Position numbers and translations under genes: made by a program
Part shown: piece after piece, positions 1 through 12,510 of the stretch
How positions within the stretch are numbered: the stretch's first letter is position 1
Layout of the letters: each line of letters opens with the position of its first letter
Source: Wuchereria bancrofti
Lineage: Eukaryota > Nematoda > Chromadorea > Rhabditida > Onchocercidae
Reading direction: 5' to 3'
Assembly: GCA_005281725.1 (NCBI GenBank)
Contig: SSBO01000009.1
Span: forward strand, 4,538,163-4,602,162
Length of the DNA stretch: 64,000 bases
Notes under the pieces: generated by a model
The model's database searches: none
The model's input: only the letters and a program-made list of their open reading frames with translations
What the model was told of the DNA's origin: nothing

Positions 1-399
1 TTTCATATTTCCAAAATAATTAAATTAATAAAGCAATTTTTTCCAGTCAACACTTCTCTGATCAAATTAATTTCTGATATTTTAGCCAACCCTTCAGTTT
101 TTTGGAAGTTTTTAGAATCATTTTTTTGAAATTTTGAGAAATAAGATAGGTTGATTCATAAGCAGAAATATAAATGAATAGAGGAAAGAGCGCTTATTAT
201 CAAAGATTCTTATTTCATTGATTGCCTAAGGAATAAAATTCAGTTCTTTTATATTTAAAAAATTTGCTGAAAACATAACTGAAGATAAATGATGTCCCAA
301 GCGTTGGCAATTTTTGCATTTAAGTATCTCATGTAATGCGGAAATTTAATTTATCAGCGAAATAAAAATTTTGCTGTCCCATTAAATTATTATTATTTC
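1..399. other. Upstream non-coding sequence
   Basis: AT-rich sequence with no convincing exon on either strand. It ends in a TTATTTCAG acceptor at 401-402 that belongs to the following gene. It may hold the 5' region of that gene, but no promoter element could be identified. Confidence 0.4.
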
Positions 400-400
400 A

Positions 401-409
401 GCACATATA
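401..409 (+). promoter_or_regulatory. 3' splice acceptor just before the DUF229 start codon
   Basis: TATTATTTCAG ends about eight bases before the ATG at 410. An acceptor this close to a start codon with no coding exon upstream is typical of nematode spliced-leader trans-splicing. A cis-splice from a 5' UTR exon is the alternative. Confidence 0.5.
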
Positions 410-3400
410 ATGAATTTAAAAGCAACAAAATTCCTTATCATATTTACATTTCTCATTGGCACATTTTTTGTGCTATTTAATTTCTATATATTTGCTACTG
501 ATTCTAATTTAATTGTACGACAGTCATTTGTTTCGTTTCGCCAAAATGTTTTATTTACTACCTTCGCAGGTTTTATGTGGTTTTATATTTTCTATTCAAT
601 GATTATTACCAAAAAAATCAATTATATAATATAAATATTAACATAGGTTTTAGACAGCCATATTGAAATATTAACAACAAATTAAGGCATAATACTTTGA
701 GGAAAAGGGAATTGATAGCAAAATTTTCAGGATAGAATAGAGTTATGCAATCAAATGCAATAATATTTAAGATTAGAAATATTTGTTCATTGCGTCAATT
801 TCATTTGGCTTTGTAGGCATAACATTTCGAAAAGAAAGTGCTAAAAAATGTCGTCTCATGAACTTAGATCCTTGGAATCCTGAAATACTACCTTATTTGC
901 ACCCGGACCGGGACCCGTTAAAAGGATGTAATGTAACTCGTGTTATGCATACAGAATTAAAAAATGGCTCAATTCGAATGCTTGATAACACGTACGTTTA
1001 GAAAATTCTTAAATAATTGAACCCTTTATTATTCTATCAATAACTTCTGCCTTATGAATTAGTCGGGTTTTAGGTATGATTTAACTCAAGCAGAAAATAA
1101 AATATGTATAAAATATACGTGAAAAACACGCATGCAGGCAGATATGGATGAATAGAAATCTAAAAATACATTCAATATATTTGTCACACAAAGTACTTAC
1201 TTATGTCTCAAAAAAAACCACAAATTTAAGTTTGCTCATTTACTAAATCACAGCTTAGGACGTCGAAATGTGAGTATCGATGCCTTTATAAAGACGGCGA
1301 GGCGAATTTTAAAAGCGGTAAATGGACAGAAATGGAGAAAAATGCAATATATTATGAAAGTTGTGATTTTGTCGAAACACACTGTACAGACGGAAATACG
1401 ACCACGTTTCGTTATATTCATGCTCAGGTTGTTTTCAAGTTTGACCGGAAATTCCAGTTTGTTTGATTGGTGATAGTTGGTTGGCTAATGCAAACGCTAG
1501 TCGGAATAAACTTTACTGATCGATGTTAATTAAATAATATCAAATTGTATCCCAGGTAGTAGTTGGTCGTAGGAGAAGTTTGATTCGGTTTGGCTATGGG
1601 TTGTCGTAGATGAGGGACTGATCGAGTGGGTAGCGAATACTGAGCGAGTTGAATTGAAATTTGTTGTCGCTATGGACTGATCCCTGATAATGAGTTTTAT
1701 TTCTTATATAGTGGCGATTGGTAATTTCTACCTCAAAGAAATTTTTTCAAGACATTTAAAATTTCTTCAACTTTTTCCGACATAAAAGGAAAAGTGAAAA
1801 TACGGCATGAGGTTGAGTAGGCTGGAAACTCGTCAATTTTAATTTTGTAATTATCAGTTTTTCACTCTGCCAATGCCAATTATTGAAAACAACGAAGTTG
1901 GCAATATCACCTGGTAGCTTTCATAAGAGTGCGTTGATGAAGTGAGATAAGTAATTTTTGTAGGTAATACGACCAACACAGAAGGTATTCCAAAAAGAGG
2001 ATAACTTACATCCTGGGGTATTTATCTTTATCCTCGATTCCACCTCACTCTCTTCGGGAATTCGCACGATGGTTAAGACTAACCAAGTAACTTCTCGAAT
2101 ATATTCTGATTTTTATTTACTGTCAATTGTTCTATAATTTCTGTATTCACTGAGTCCAATATTAACAATATCCATAAATTTATCCCTTTTGATTTTCCAG
2201 TTGATAAACACATATAATCTCTACTGGTTTATATCAAATTGGATTTAATAGATCTGCTAGATTTCTTAAATATTTATTTCTAATGATTGCATATAACAAA
2301 CAGAAGAATAGCGGAAAATTATCTTAATTTTATTTATGAGCTTGGATTAGAGTTGAAAGGTCAATGACAGTTGAACAAATTTATGAAGCGATTTGTAGAT
2401 ATTCATGTAAAAGTTATGATTTTGAGGCTCTCCGTCAATTGTACGATGCAACAACATTTTATTATCACAATAAAATTGACCGTAACAGCCGACCAAATGC
2501 TTACGCCATTTTTTCAGGTTTTTGTTTGTATCACATTTTTGGACAAATTTGAAACATCCCATTACTAATTTTCACACCATTTATTACTAAATTTAACTTA
2601 TAATTACCAATAAATGAGGGTTAAAGTTTGTATTTTTGAATGTATCATATATATATAAACGTTTGACTAAATTGAATTTTTCTTCCTTTTCCTATTTTAT
2701 TTCAGGAACTCGCACCATTGATTTAGATGCAAATCGTTTTCCCGGCAGAAATAATTCGGAGCATCCAGAGTTTTGTAAGGTGAACTGCATCATAATTAAT
2801 TTATCGATTAGATCGAGAAAAAATAAAAAATAGTAAGTGGAGTACATCGGTGAATGAAGGTTGATGGATAATAATTATATTAAATAAAGGTTTTTTTGTA
2901 GAAGATCGAAAAATGAATTACCTTATGAAATAAAAGCATCATTACCACATTTATCTTTTTATGATTTGTGTGTTTTATGAATTGTAAAGTAGTAAATTAA
3001 TAGAATTTGTAGTTGGTTATAGTATCCTAACGTTAATTTATTCATAATGATAGACTGAAACCGACAAGTGCATTTCAGCATGGTATCAAAATGAATGAAA
3101 CAGTAACGTATGATTTTACAAATCAAACTTATGCATCGATAATGGCTGAAGATTGGCCGAGCATGTTCACCTATCCAAATTGCCATGGTTTTCCCAAAGC
3201 TCCAACTGATCATTATGGGAGGTAGTTCAGTGAAGATAATTTGTTTTTTTTTTTGACAATCTGAAAATCGATAAAATTTGTACTCAGTTACAACTGTTCA
3301 TTTCTGTTTAATTTCATCGCTGCAGTTCTGATTCTTTTAGATTTTAGTGTCCAAAAAGCGTCATCTTTGAATATAAGCAAAAATAGTTATTAATTCCAAT

Positions 3401-5523
3401 CAGATTTGTTCTGTATGATTGAGTTGCCTTCCAATAGATGAAACAGGCAGAGGAAATTATTTGAGGTAAATCAATAAGAATAATTAAGATTTTCTCAAGA
3501 CAAATACAATGTTATAATTAGTTTCTCTAAAGTCCTTTGGCACTTCGGCCGATTAAATCAGGCGAAGAAGTTTGGCAAGATTTCAACACTCATTTCTATA
3601 AGGGAGAGTGTCAAGAGCACTATCACAAACTTATGGATTTTGTGGATAAATTCTTAGACGAATACAAAGGATTTTCAAAGTTTGCTTTGGTGTGGTTATC
3701 AAAGATAGCCCATGATTCCGCTAACGGATTGTATCGAACTGATAAAGTTGGCCATTTTCTTCACTATTTTTTTTTAGAAAAGTTTTTTGAGTGAAATTAT
3801 TATTGGAATCAGATTTTACTATTAATTGAATGAAGCAAAACAAGTTGAAAGTTTTTTATTTATTTAAATCTATTTTAATGTTTCATAGTTTCCAGCATTT
3901 CTCCAAGTTTTTTCGCAAAAATGTCGACAATTTAAACAACTCTTTCTTATTTATAATGAGTGATCATGGATTACGGTTTGGAGGACTTCGAAGAACCGAT
4001 ACTGGATACAACGAAGACAATAATCCATTACTTATGGTAATATTAACGATAATCGATTTTTTTTTTGTTTAATTATAATCGATTTTTTCTATTTCTCCTC
4101 TTTTCATCTCCTTTTTTATCTCCTCTTGTTCTGATTAACATTGATTTCACAATTACATGTCAAAATTTGTCACCATAGATTAGCATACATTATGTAAATC
4201 TAAGCCTTATGCAAATTGTGTCTAGCAAATGCTTTTATCAAACTTATCCTATTGCAGATAGCAGTTCCACAATATTTGCGTTCCAATCAGCAGCTTATTT
4301 TAAATTTAAAAAGAAATTCTCGAAGACATACATCCCAGTATGATATTTACGCTACACTCTACGATATAGCACGATATGCAAAGGAAGAAAGTTTCCAGAA
4401 ATGGGATGAACATGATTTCAGGTTTGCTCCATTTGCTTTTCAAAATATCATGATATTTGATTTTTCTTTGTATATAAGTTTGCTTGTGTTTGTGATCTGA
4501 AATTATCAAGCAGTTGCAATGAAATTTGATTGGAAAAATTACCATTGGATTCGGCTTCCAAACAGTCCTCCTAAGCGTTAATTTATTGTTAATTTGCTTT
4601 TGTTTTTGAATTTTTGAAATATTTGCCACTATTGCAGCGAAGAACTTGGCAAGGTAAGAGGCGGAATCCGAGCAAGAAGTCTTCTAAGACCCATTCAGTA
4701 TGACAGGTTAGCACATTAACAACTGCTGTTGTTACAGTCAGTGCTTTCCCATTTTCAAAGGATAAGAATAAATTAGTTATGTTTAATTATTTTTGAAGTT
4801 CACCGTCAGTTTGACAGGACTTGTGAAGAAATGGAAATTCCGGATCAATACTGTATCTGCGAAAAACACTGGCACATGATCGACATTCACGATGAAAATG
4901 TTATGAAAGCTGCTCAGTTCATTGTTAATGCAATTAATAATTTCTTGAAACAGAAAGGAGCAGGCGAAAAATGCGAAATACTTCATTTAAAAGAAGTGAT
5001 AGTTTCAATTTAAATATTTCCTAAATCATATTAACGTATTGGGTTTGTATTACTTGTTATGATTTTATATTGACTGACAATTTGAACATACGTTTTACTG
5101 CAATTGCGAAATTCTCAGTGGTCTTTTAACTCATCGAAATTAACAAATGAAAATAATTTGTAAAAGTGGAAGAAAATTTTGTAAAATTCTTTTTTCAAGG
5201 TGATTTCGGCAGAATACATCGAGGAACAACCATTGCTGAAAGTAGTAGTTAGCGCCTCACCAAGTGATGGGAGATACGAAACACAATTGTTGAAGAATGC
5301 AGAGAGTTTCGAAATACCTGGAAAAGTTATTCTTTATTCTTCTCTTCTCATTTTATTTGAACAATTAGTGCACAAATTGCTTTACTTTAGTAAAGGTTAC
5401 ATCTGTGACTTTTCAGTTTTTACAGTTTTATTAATTTAGATCATTCGAGTGAATAGTTACGGTAACCAAAGCCACTGCGTGAATAATGATGACATTCGCC
5501 CATTGTGTTATTGTCGAAAATAA
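410..5523 (+). CDS. DUF229 sulfatase-like protein, 14 exons, one probable frameshift
   Basis: Exons: 410-569, 817-991, 1259-1427, 1982-2071, 2371-2517, 2706-2779, 3079-3221, 3533-3746, 3896-4036, 4258-4421, 4638-4706, 4818-4995, 5200-5325 and 5440-5523 (TAA). Splice phases agree at every junction, giving about 645 aa. The N-terminus (MNLKATKFLIIFTFLIGTFF) is a signal anchor. Family motifs appear in order: LDSTSLSSGIRTM (metal-site DS), HNKIDRNSRPNAYAIF, AEDWP...FTYPNC.GF..APTDHY, IMSDHGLRFGG (catalytic-core DHG), SLLRP and IPDQYCICE. DUF229 is an alkaline phosphatase/sulfatase-superfamily domain known mainly from nematodes and insects; these are secreted or type II membrane proteins of unknown substrate. 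In exon 5 the reading frame must shift near the A run at 2409-2412, because the start of the exon reads in one frame and DFEALRQLYDATTF in another. This means either a pseudogene or a one-base consensus error. Family assignment is firm; integrity is not. Confidence 0.85.
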
Positions 5524-6740
5524 TTGAAAAGAATGAATGACCATTTTGTGCTAAAATTTTAACAGGCTCTGTTGGAATTGTTGTACTGTCTTTTATTAGT
5601 ATTGGATTATTTCATTTTAACTGTGAAACACATTTGAAAACACCGAAACATAAATTGTAACATACTAATATCCGAAATATACCTGAAAAGTTACAACTAA
5701 AGAAAGTCACCCGCTAATAACATTTTGAAATTACTAAGATTCTCTTTGTTGGAAAAATGAAACGATTAGCTTTCAGACTTTTGCCACAGTTTCTGAAGAA
5801 AACAAAGAAGACATCTATTGTAGCGGTGTTAATGTCGCGATGGATTAATATCACCTGTTAAGATTCAGTAATAATACAATGAATATGTACACTATATCTA
5901 TTAAGTTTTTGTATTTACTTTGCCAGCATGTTAGCATTTTCCACCCGAACCAATTTTTTAAAATTATTAAGTAGAAAAAATCAGATCAGTACGTTCGCAC
6001 CTTTTCGCTATAACAATCCCCGCAATTTTGCAGATGGAGAAAAAAGTGGCATTTTTGAGCATTTTTGTCACTTGTTGACTTTTTCAAATATGAATTAAAA
6101 AGGAAGTTGATAATTCAGCAGAAATGCGTGAAATAGGATCTGATTCGAGCAAATTGTAGTTAATGCTTTGCAGAGAAGACAACGTTTGACCAATTTTTTT
6201 TTTTATTGGGACAAAGATTATCATTGATCATAGTTATTGAACAAAATAGTTCGAGGAAATAGTTGTGCGGTAGCCAGTGAATGTCAGATTGCTATCCAAA
6301 AATATAGTAAGCATGAACTCATAACATTTGCAATATCGCAGTAGCACAGAGGAGGTCAGGTAAACGAAATGCTGTCAACCTTATCAAATCCGAATATAAT
6401 TTAGTGTTAGTAAGAAACCAACAAAACAACAACGGACGTGAACTAAGTAAGGAGCTGATAGCTGTAAACAATCTAATTGGGGACAAATTCCAACACGTAT
6501 TCTTTGTTAACAAACACTGCAAATAAGCTCAGATACATGTAAGATGAATATAAGATGAATGATTTCGTACGTGACATTGGAATAGTTGTCCTAGTTACGA
6601 CACATCGATAATGAATAATTTGAGACGTTGAATTTCATTTGTTGGTTCCGTGGAAAACCGATTACTTTGATGTTGCGGAGGTTGTCGCTTCAATATTTAC
6701 TTATTATAGTGGTTTGTTTTAGTATTCTTGATAGTGTGGT
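5524..6740. other. Intergenic region, no gene seen
   Basis: AT-rich, with only short chance ORFs. It contains the 3' flank of the DUF229 gene; I saw no clear AATAAA signal close to its stop codon. Confidence 0.5.
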
Positions 6741-6749
6741 GAGATAAAG

Positions 6750-6813
6750 GATCTAGTAGGTTAGTGATCTAGTACGTTAGTGATCTAGTGGGTTAGTGAT
6801 CTAGTAGGTTAGT
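6750..6813. repeat. 16-bp tandem repeat, 4 copies
   Basis: Four consecutive units of GATCTAGTAGGTTAGT (third base from the G run varies: AGG, ACG, GGG, AGG) with no spacer. It lies about 150 bases upstream of the forkhead-like ORFs. No coding frame runs through it usefully. A simple minisatellite is the plain reading. Confidence 0.9.
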
Positions 6814-6969
6814 AGAAAGAAACTATTAAAAAGCTTTGGTATTAGCATAGATATTAGATTGGAGTTAGTAAAAATACGTCAAGGAATCGAGTTAGTCATT
6901 ATGTTTGACGATTCCATTACTAGGTTTTTTTTGTGATATAACTCAACTGGAGGTAATGGTTGGTTTTTG

Positions 6970-8659
6970 ATGCCAGTTGAGGTGGTGGGTACAGCAGGAG
7001 AGAATGAAGAACGTGAAATGGACGACAAATCAGAAGAAAACGGTGCCGACGATCTGAAGTGCCTTGATTGGCTTGTCGATTACAGATTACCTGGTTGTTA
7101 TTCATTGTATTACGGAGTTGTTTTGAATAATTACCGTTGGATAGAGGCTGCTTTTGCTCTGTGACACTAAACCCTTTTACATCCATTTACGTTGCAATGT
7201 TTCAGAGGTATAGTAAACATTTTTTTCCTAAGTTCTTTTTGTAGCCATTACTCACGTGTTTCGCCTTTGTATGGCTATACTGGAATTTGGAGTAATAGGG
7301 TTGCTGCTAGATGGAGGAGATGGATAAATTGACAGTGCGATTGCTCATTGTCAACCGTACTGTAAAATTCCATTCCTTTGTTACTTCAGTTATTAATATG
7401 TTTACCTTGAATTTTCTACTATCATCCATCAGCAAATCATTTTTGTAATTTGATGAGCTTTTGGATGCAATGATTCATTGAGATAACAATAAGAATTTAG
7501 AATACTTTGCTTCTTTGGATGGTTCATTTCACCAGTTCACTGAGAATTCATTGCTCAATCCCAATAGTGCATCTGTCTCTGAAGATACTATGTGTGATGA
7601 TACTTCTACAGGTATGCATTTACTATCAATGTGCATTGTGGTATTTCATTTTTTTTTTCGTTTATTTTATGTATTTTCACATATTAAAGTTGTTTTATAA
7701 AATTAATTTAACTTTCTTTCAGATGTCCCATTGGAATCTTTTAGAGTCCCATTGGAATCTTTTATGAATATAAAGCATCAGTGCACATTCATTCCGTTGT
7801 GTTTTCAGAGAAGCGCTTAGTAAACAAATGTTCGCTGTTATGTTGGATATACCGAGTACTAGCTACATCGCCGGAACGCCAGCTTTCCCTGAATGATATA
7901 TATCATCGCTTCCTTGTTCTAGTATGCATGTAATTTTGCATGGTAATAAGATGGATGATACTAAGTATAGTTTTTTAAAAACACTTTCTGAAATACAGAA
8001 GTGTCAACGAATCATGTTGTTACTTTCATAGCTAGAGTTACAAGAACGAAACTGAAACTTGAAAATGAACATATTGTGCAGAATTATCTGCTGATGAAGA
8101 GAATTCCATAAGAATGACTACGGAAATTTTTGTAGAATCTTGACTGGGTAAAACGAACACCAAATTGGAAATTTTCCGTTGGAGAAACACTGCTCTCTTC
8201 TAAATCCTTTATATATAAGGTTGGCTATCTAGACAGATAGAATTTATTTATGAATTTAAATGAATTTATTTACGATTTATTCCATTTCTTTGAGGGTGTC
8301 AGAAAGACAAAATCTTCATTTGAACTAAATGCTTTAAATCACACCATTAGTTTTCGGACTACAGCCGACTACTGATATAAGAGATTTAGGAAATCAGAAT
8401 GTTGGCTAAATTAGTTTTGTGTTCAAACTAACGAAATTTTGAATTTCTTGTGGTAAAACATATTTATAAGTTCTTTGCTTTTCAGCATTCTCTGTGGTCA
8501 ATTAATGCTGATTTCGCATTAAAACATGAACATGCTGCACTTGTTCAGGGGCCTTCACATCGCTGTCCACCATCTGTTTCTTCAGCATATAAAATCGTTA
8601 ACACTTCCAAGAAAAAGTCTGTTTGGATTTTAAATTTGTGTAGGACTGCCGGTACATAA
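6970..8659 (+). pseudogene. Forkhead (FoxN2/3-like) gene, degenerate or incompletely modelled
   Basis: Exon-like blocks are 6970-7093, 7501-7611, 7723-about 7790, 7809-7921 and 8486-8659 (TAA). The first reads DDLKCLDWL, resembling the acidic E-L-T-N-L-N-W-L segment ahead of the forkhead in FoxN2/3. The fourth aligns without gaps to forkhead helices 1-2: it ends in SPERQLSLNDIYHRF, where FoxN has an SP, a Leu and D-I-Y-x-W. However, the KPPYS start has become VNKCS and the helix-2 Trp is Arg. The last block carries HSLWSINADF, matching the wing strand G-S-L-W-C-I-D-P-E-Y. I found no exon for recognition helix 3 (the W-K-N-S-V-R-H-N-L-S-L stretch), and blocks three and four are in incompatible frames with no usable donor. 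Blocks one to three join in phase. The relationship to forkhead factors is inferred by eye. The gene is probably eroding, or else very fast-evolving. Confidence 0.42.
7725..7765 (+). repeat. 21-bp in-frame duplication
   Basis: GTCCCATTGGAATCTTTT occurs twice 21 bases apart and would encode VPLESF-R-VPLESF in the third forkhead-gene block. The copies are identical over about 18 bases, so the duplication is recent. Confidence 0.85.
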
Positions 8660-9880
8660 ATTACTTTTTAATTAACTCTAGAACTTCGAATTTTTGGATG
8701 AAATTTTTCATGGTATTTGTTGGCAAATTTTATTTATCTCATTTCATTTTTGTTCGTATAGCATTGTTATTTCAGATGTTCCAGTGATATGCTGGAGAAT
8801 TTTCAACCGCACGAAGAGATAAAACTACGAAACATGGGTAGTGATTGTTGAGCAGTTTAGAGAAATGAATAAAATTTTAAAAACTGGTTTATTTTAGGAA
8901 GTTTTGTTATTGTCCGTTAAACAAACTATCGTAAACTCGTCAGTTATGTTTTATCCTTAGTAAACTTTTAATAATATTTGGCTTTGTTTTATTGAGTGTT
9001 TCTTGTACACTGCACGTTTAGTATATGTTAGGAAAATTTTTTTTTACTTGCTTGCTGTGTTGTTTCTGTACTACATTAGTTGATCAAATTTTTTTGTGAT
9101 TGACTTTTTTTGAGTGATGGTGTAGTATATTGTTACAGTGTGATTTGTGTACTATTCTCTACAAATAACATGAAAACGATGTCAGATGATATCTTTTAGC
9201 AGAAATTCAAAGCAGTTACCAATCTCAGTAGATAAGTTTTATTTACACTGGCCTTTCACTCTCATACTTTCGAATTGTAATTTTATATACAATTTTATTG
9301 CCAAATAAACGTTTTAAATTTTGAACCATTAGTTGAGAAATATGACCTTACTGGAAAGACGCTTGCATGATATCTGTATTTCGATTAAGTGAAAAACAAG
9401 GTCATTAGAAGATTTCTAGTAAATCAAGGGATAAGGATTATGCGGTTTCACAATTTATCAAAATTCGCATCGCAATGATGCGTCTTACATTTATTTTCTT
9501 TATCCCTTGCTTTGCCCCATCTTACCATGTTTTTCTTTTCACTTTCATCACAACACACCGCTTGAAACAATCAAACAATGAGAATTCTGATGAATTATTT
9601 TCTGCGAATCAATCTTACTTTATAGATAGTGAAATGGGATGAATAAACTTATATAAATAAGAAGCCACTGCAAACATGGCCGCAAGTTTGATCTCTTTTT
9701 GTTGTTTTGGGAAAAGGTTATATTAATATATTGCAGAAAAGAGTTTATCTTGGGTATGTACGAAAGTTGATAATTCATTTTATATTAATTAACCTGATTT
9801 CTTCAATGCAGGGTAGAAGGAAGACTGTTGAAGTACTATGATGAAATTGAAAATTTGAGTAGAGAATAGTGCTTCCTTAA
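8660..9880. other. Non-coding stretch
   Basis: AT-rich sequence with no ORF or domain I could support on either strand. AATAAA-like hexamers (e.g. near 9305) are too common at this base composition to call as signals. Confidence 0.5.
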
Positions 9881-9886
9881 CTTCTT

Positions 9887-10025
9887 TAATTCATTATAAA
9901 GTTGACTTTATAATTCATTCATAATTAATTCACTATAAAATTGGCTTTATAATTTATTTATAAATAATTCACTATAAAGTTCACTTTATAATTCATTTAT
10001 AATTAATTCAGTATAAAGTTGACTT
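9887..10025. repeat. 39-bp tandem repeat, about 3.3 copies, each with an internal hairpin
   Basis: Units lie at 9896-9934, 9935-9973, 9974-10012 and a partial at 10013-10025. Each begins ATAAAGTTGACTTTATAATT or a close variant. Within a unit ATAAAGT and ACTTTAT are inverted copies separated by two bases, so each unit could fold. The copies differ by a few substitutions and no indels. Confidence 0.88.
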
Positions 10026-12030
10026 CACTATCTTGAAGACAAGTCCCTCGGTGTACAGATGGTAAGGATAAGGAATGCTTCAATAAATCTGTACTGACAA
10101 ATATAAGTTTTTTTCTGAAAATTTTTTCAGAGTTGTGGATTATGCCATGAAGTTTCTAAAAATCTAGAAATATTTACTAAATTTGTATGATCCAGTTTAA
10201 CTAATCAGTTTAGCTTATGATACAGTCAGCAGTATCTAGCGTCTGCTTAAGTTTTTTCCTGAATCTCATTCTTTCATTTACTTCAAAGTTTTCAAATTTT
10301 TCTTAGTGTTTGAAATAACTAGGAAGAGAACTGGAAGGCTATCCCCATAAATAAATTTAATGTACTGTTGTAACACTGAAAAATTTTAATGAATGCAATT
10401 TTTCGAGTCTTCAATCAATTGGCAATTAATTAATTATGATTGCCGTAATTAAAGTAATTGATTTGTGTGATTGGAAGGATATACTCATGATTATTTTATT
10501 TAAATACATATTAGGGGGTAGGTATGATCTGGAGTGAAAACTAGGAAAGAACTAGTTCATTCACTTTCGAAATTGAAAGAAAAAGTAAGCTGGTCTATCT
10601 TGTGAAACGTATGTTAGTGTTCCGCTCAATTTAATTTAACAGTTTTGTTTTTCAATTCATCCTCCGACTTCTCACATTCTAATTTCTTTATAATCATTGC
10701 ATGATTAGTACATATTGGTGCTCATTAGCCATCTTAGTAATTAAACAATTAAGACAATTAAACTGATAACGGATTATTATGAAGCTAAAAATAACACTTG
10801 TAATAAATGGAAGTGTTAAGTGTTAGTATGGGATGAATAAATTATAGTTTGATGATTATGCGCCCACATTAAAGAATGCCGAAATCATAACGTAAACTTC
10901 AGCTGCTCCGTTAAATGTTAATAGTTCCCAAATTTTATTGAATACAAAGTTGTGGACTATTTAATGTTTGAAATTTTAAATTAATTCTTTACTTTTCAAA
11001 TTACAACTGTTGACTGTTTACCGTTCAAAAGAGGTTTTTAACTTTTTCATTGATATATTTGTTGAAAGTTTTTGAAGTTTTCATCATGCTCAAAAAATTT
11101 TAATGAAGTAAAAAATTCATTGTAATGGTATTCAGAAAGTCATAATTAATTGTATTTGTTGGAAGATCATACAAGTATATTTCATATAAATTTATAGCTG
11201 AATTCAACTATAAGCAAGTATTGTTGGCACTGTTAATGTTATTATTATTAATTGGTACGAATTTGTTAAAACAGGCCAAAATGAAATGTAAAGGATGAAA
11301 CTATTTTGAAATAGTAGTCGATTTCGGCATTTCATTTTGTTAAGTTCCGTTTTTTATTGTTTGATTTCATATTTATTCTCAAATTATTCGTGATTGTATG
11401 CTGTAATGAAGCAATCCTTCCTTTATTCTGTAAAATTCAATTTTTTGATCACTGCTTATTCCTCACTTATACGTATTCATCCGTTTCACGTATTTTCCGT
11501 TCTACCTATCAAAGGCTTTTTCATGTTCATGTTTCTTTATCCTAAGTATTAGCGAATAAAATTCCTGATATCAGCTAATTTCGTGTGAATGAATATTTTT
11601 ACTTTCCTTTCCTTTGTTTCAATGTTTTTGATTTGAGACAGTAAACTTTAGATGCAATACCATTTTTTTTATATTTGTTTTCAGTGCCAAAAAACAAGGA
11701 AGAAATAGTGGAATGAGTCGGAATTCACTCAGTGTTTCAATTAAATTTTTGACCCTAAGTGATAATTAGTTATAGCAGTTTCATTAATAGCAAATTGCTA
11801 ATATTAGCTGTTGAACATTCTTTATTCATATCTATTCTTCGCTTTGCTCAGCGATGATTGAAAGGTGAGAAATTACTCTGTCGTTGGTGATATCATCGAA
11901 TTTGGCATTATCATAATTCCGATTACTAGATTACTTTAATCATTGGCTTTTTCGTAGAAAAGTGCGCGTACTATTCAAATTTAGTACTTTTAAGACAAAC
12001 TATAGTTATTTCAAATTAAATAATAATATT
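10026..12030. other. Non-coding stretch
   Basis: AT-rich, with only short ORFs of unremarkable composition. No splice-linked exons were found. Confidence 0.5.
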
Positions 12031-12032
12031 GA

Positions 12033-12510
12033 CTAGTTGCGGTTGTTAGGTGGCAAATATGCAATATATGATTGATAATTTTTTTTTAGCTTGAAATATA
12101 AAATATGTAAGCTGAGATAACTTAGGAATTTTAAAAGGGAACAGCGCAGAAATTGAAACGAGATATAATCACTGGTAGTTAGTTGTAAAGTATTGCTTTG
12201 AAATAGATGACTAATTATTAGCGTTTTTCGTTGAGTTAAGGTTGCAGATAGAGTCAGTCGTAGCTGCACATGCCGTGTTCTTCTGTTGTTGAGCACGCTA
12301 GTTCTAGCTTCTTCCTCTTCCTGTACTTCTAATCTAGCTCGAGACTGAGCTACTGCTATATGCCGAAGTATTGAACAATTCATCTGGAGCTCTTCCTTCC
12401 ATCACTTCCCTTTGCCTTTGCCTTTCTACGTTCAACTTTACTCCTTTCATATATCAGACATATGGTTGGTTAAGTTGTTAGTAAGAACGATTCGTCACTG
12501 ACACTGAAAA
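12033..12510 (-). other. Minus-strand coding-like segment
   Basis: A 116-codon ORF runs from an ATG at 12383 down to 12033. A second frame holds a short ORF starting with MKGVKLNVERQRQREVMEGR and continuing APDELFNTSAY. On the minus strand a TTTTTTTTCAG acceptor lies near 12500, just ahead of that second start codon. The composition is hydrophilic and richer in G+C than the flanks. The two frames could not be joined. It may be exons of a small gene, a relic, or chance. No family was recognised. Confidence 0.2.

Noticed and set aside
1535..1700. Possible exon after CCCAG at about 1555
   Set aside because: Stops in the needed frame and no DUF229 motif. The real next exon was found at 1982-2071.
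8100..8220. Segment resembling a forkhead helix-3 region (WKIFRWRNTALF)
   Set aside because: Followed at once by a stop, no splice sites, and only a loose resemblance.
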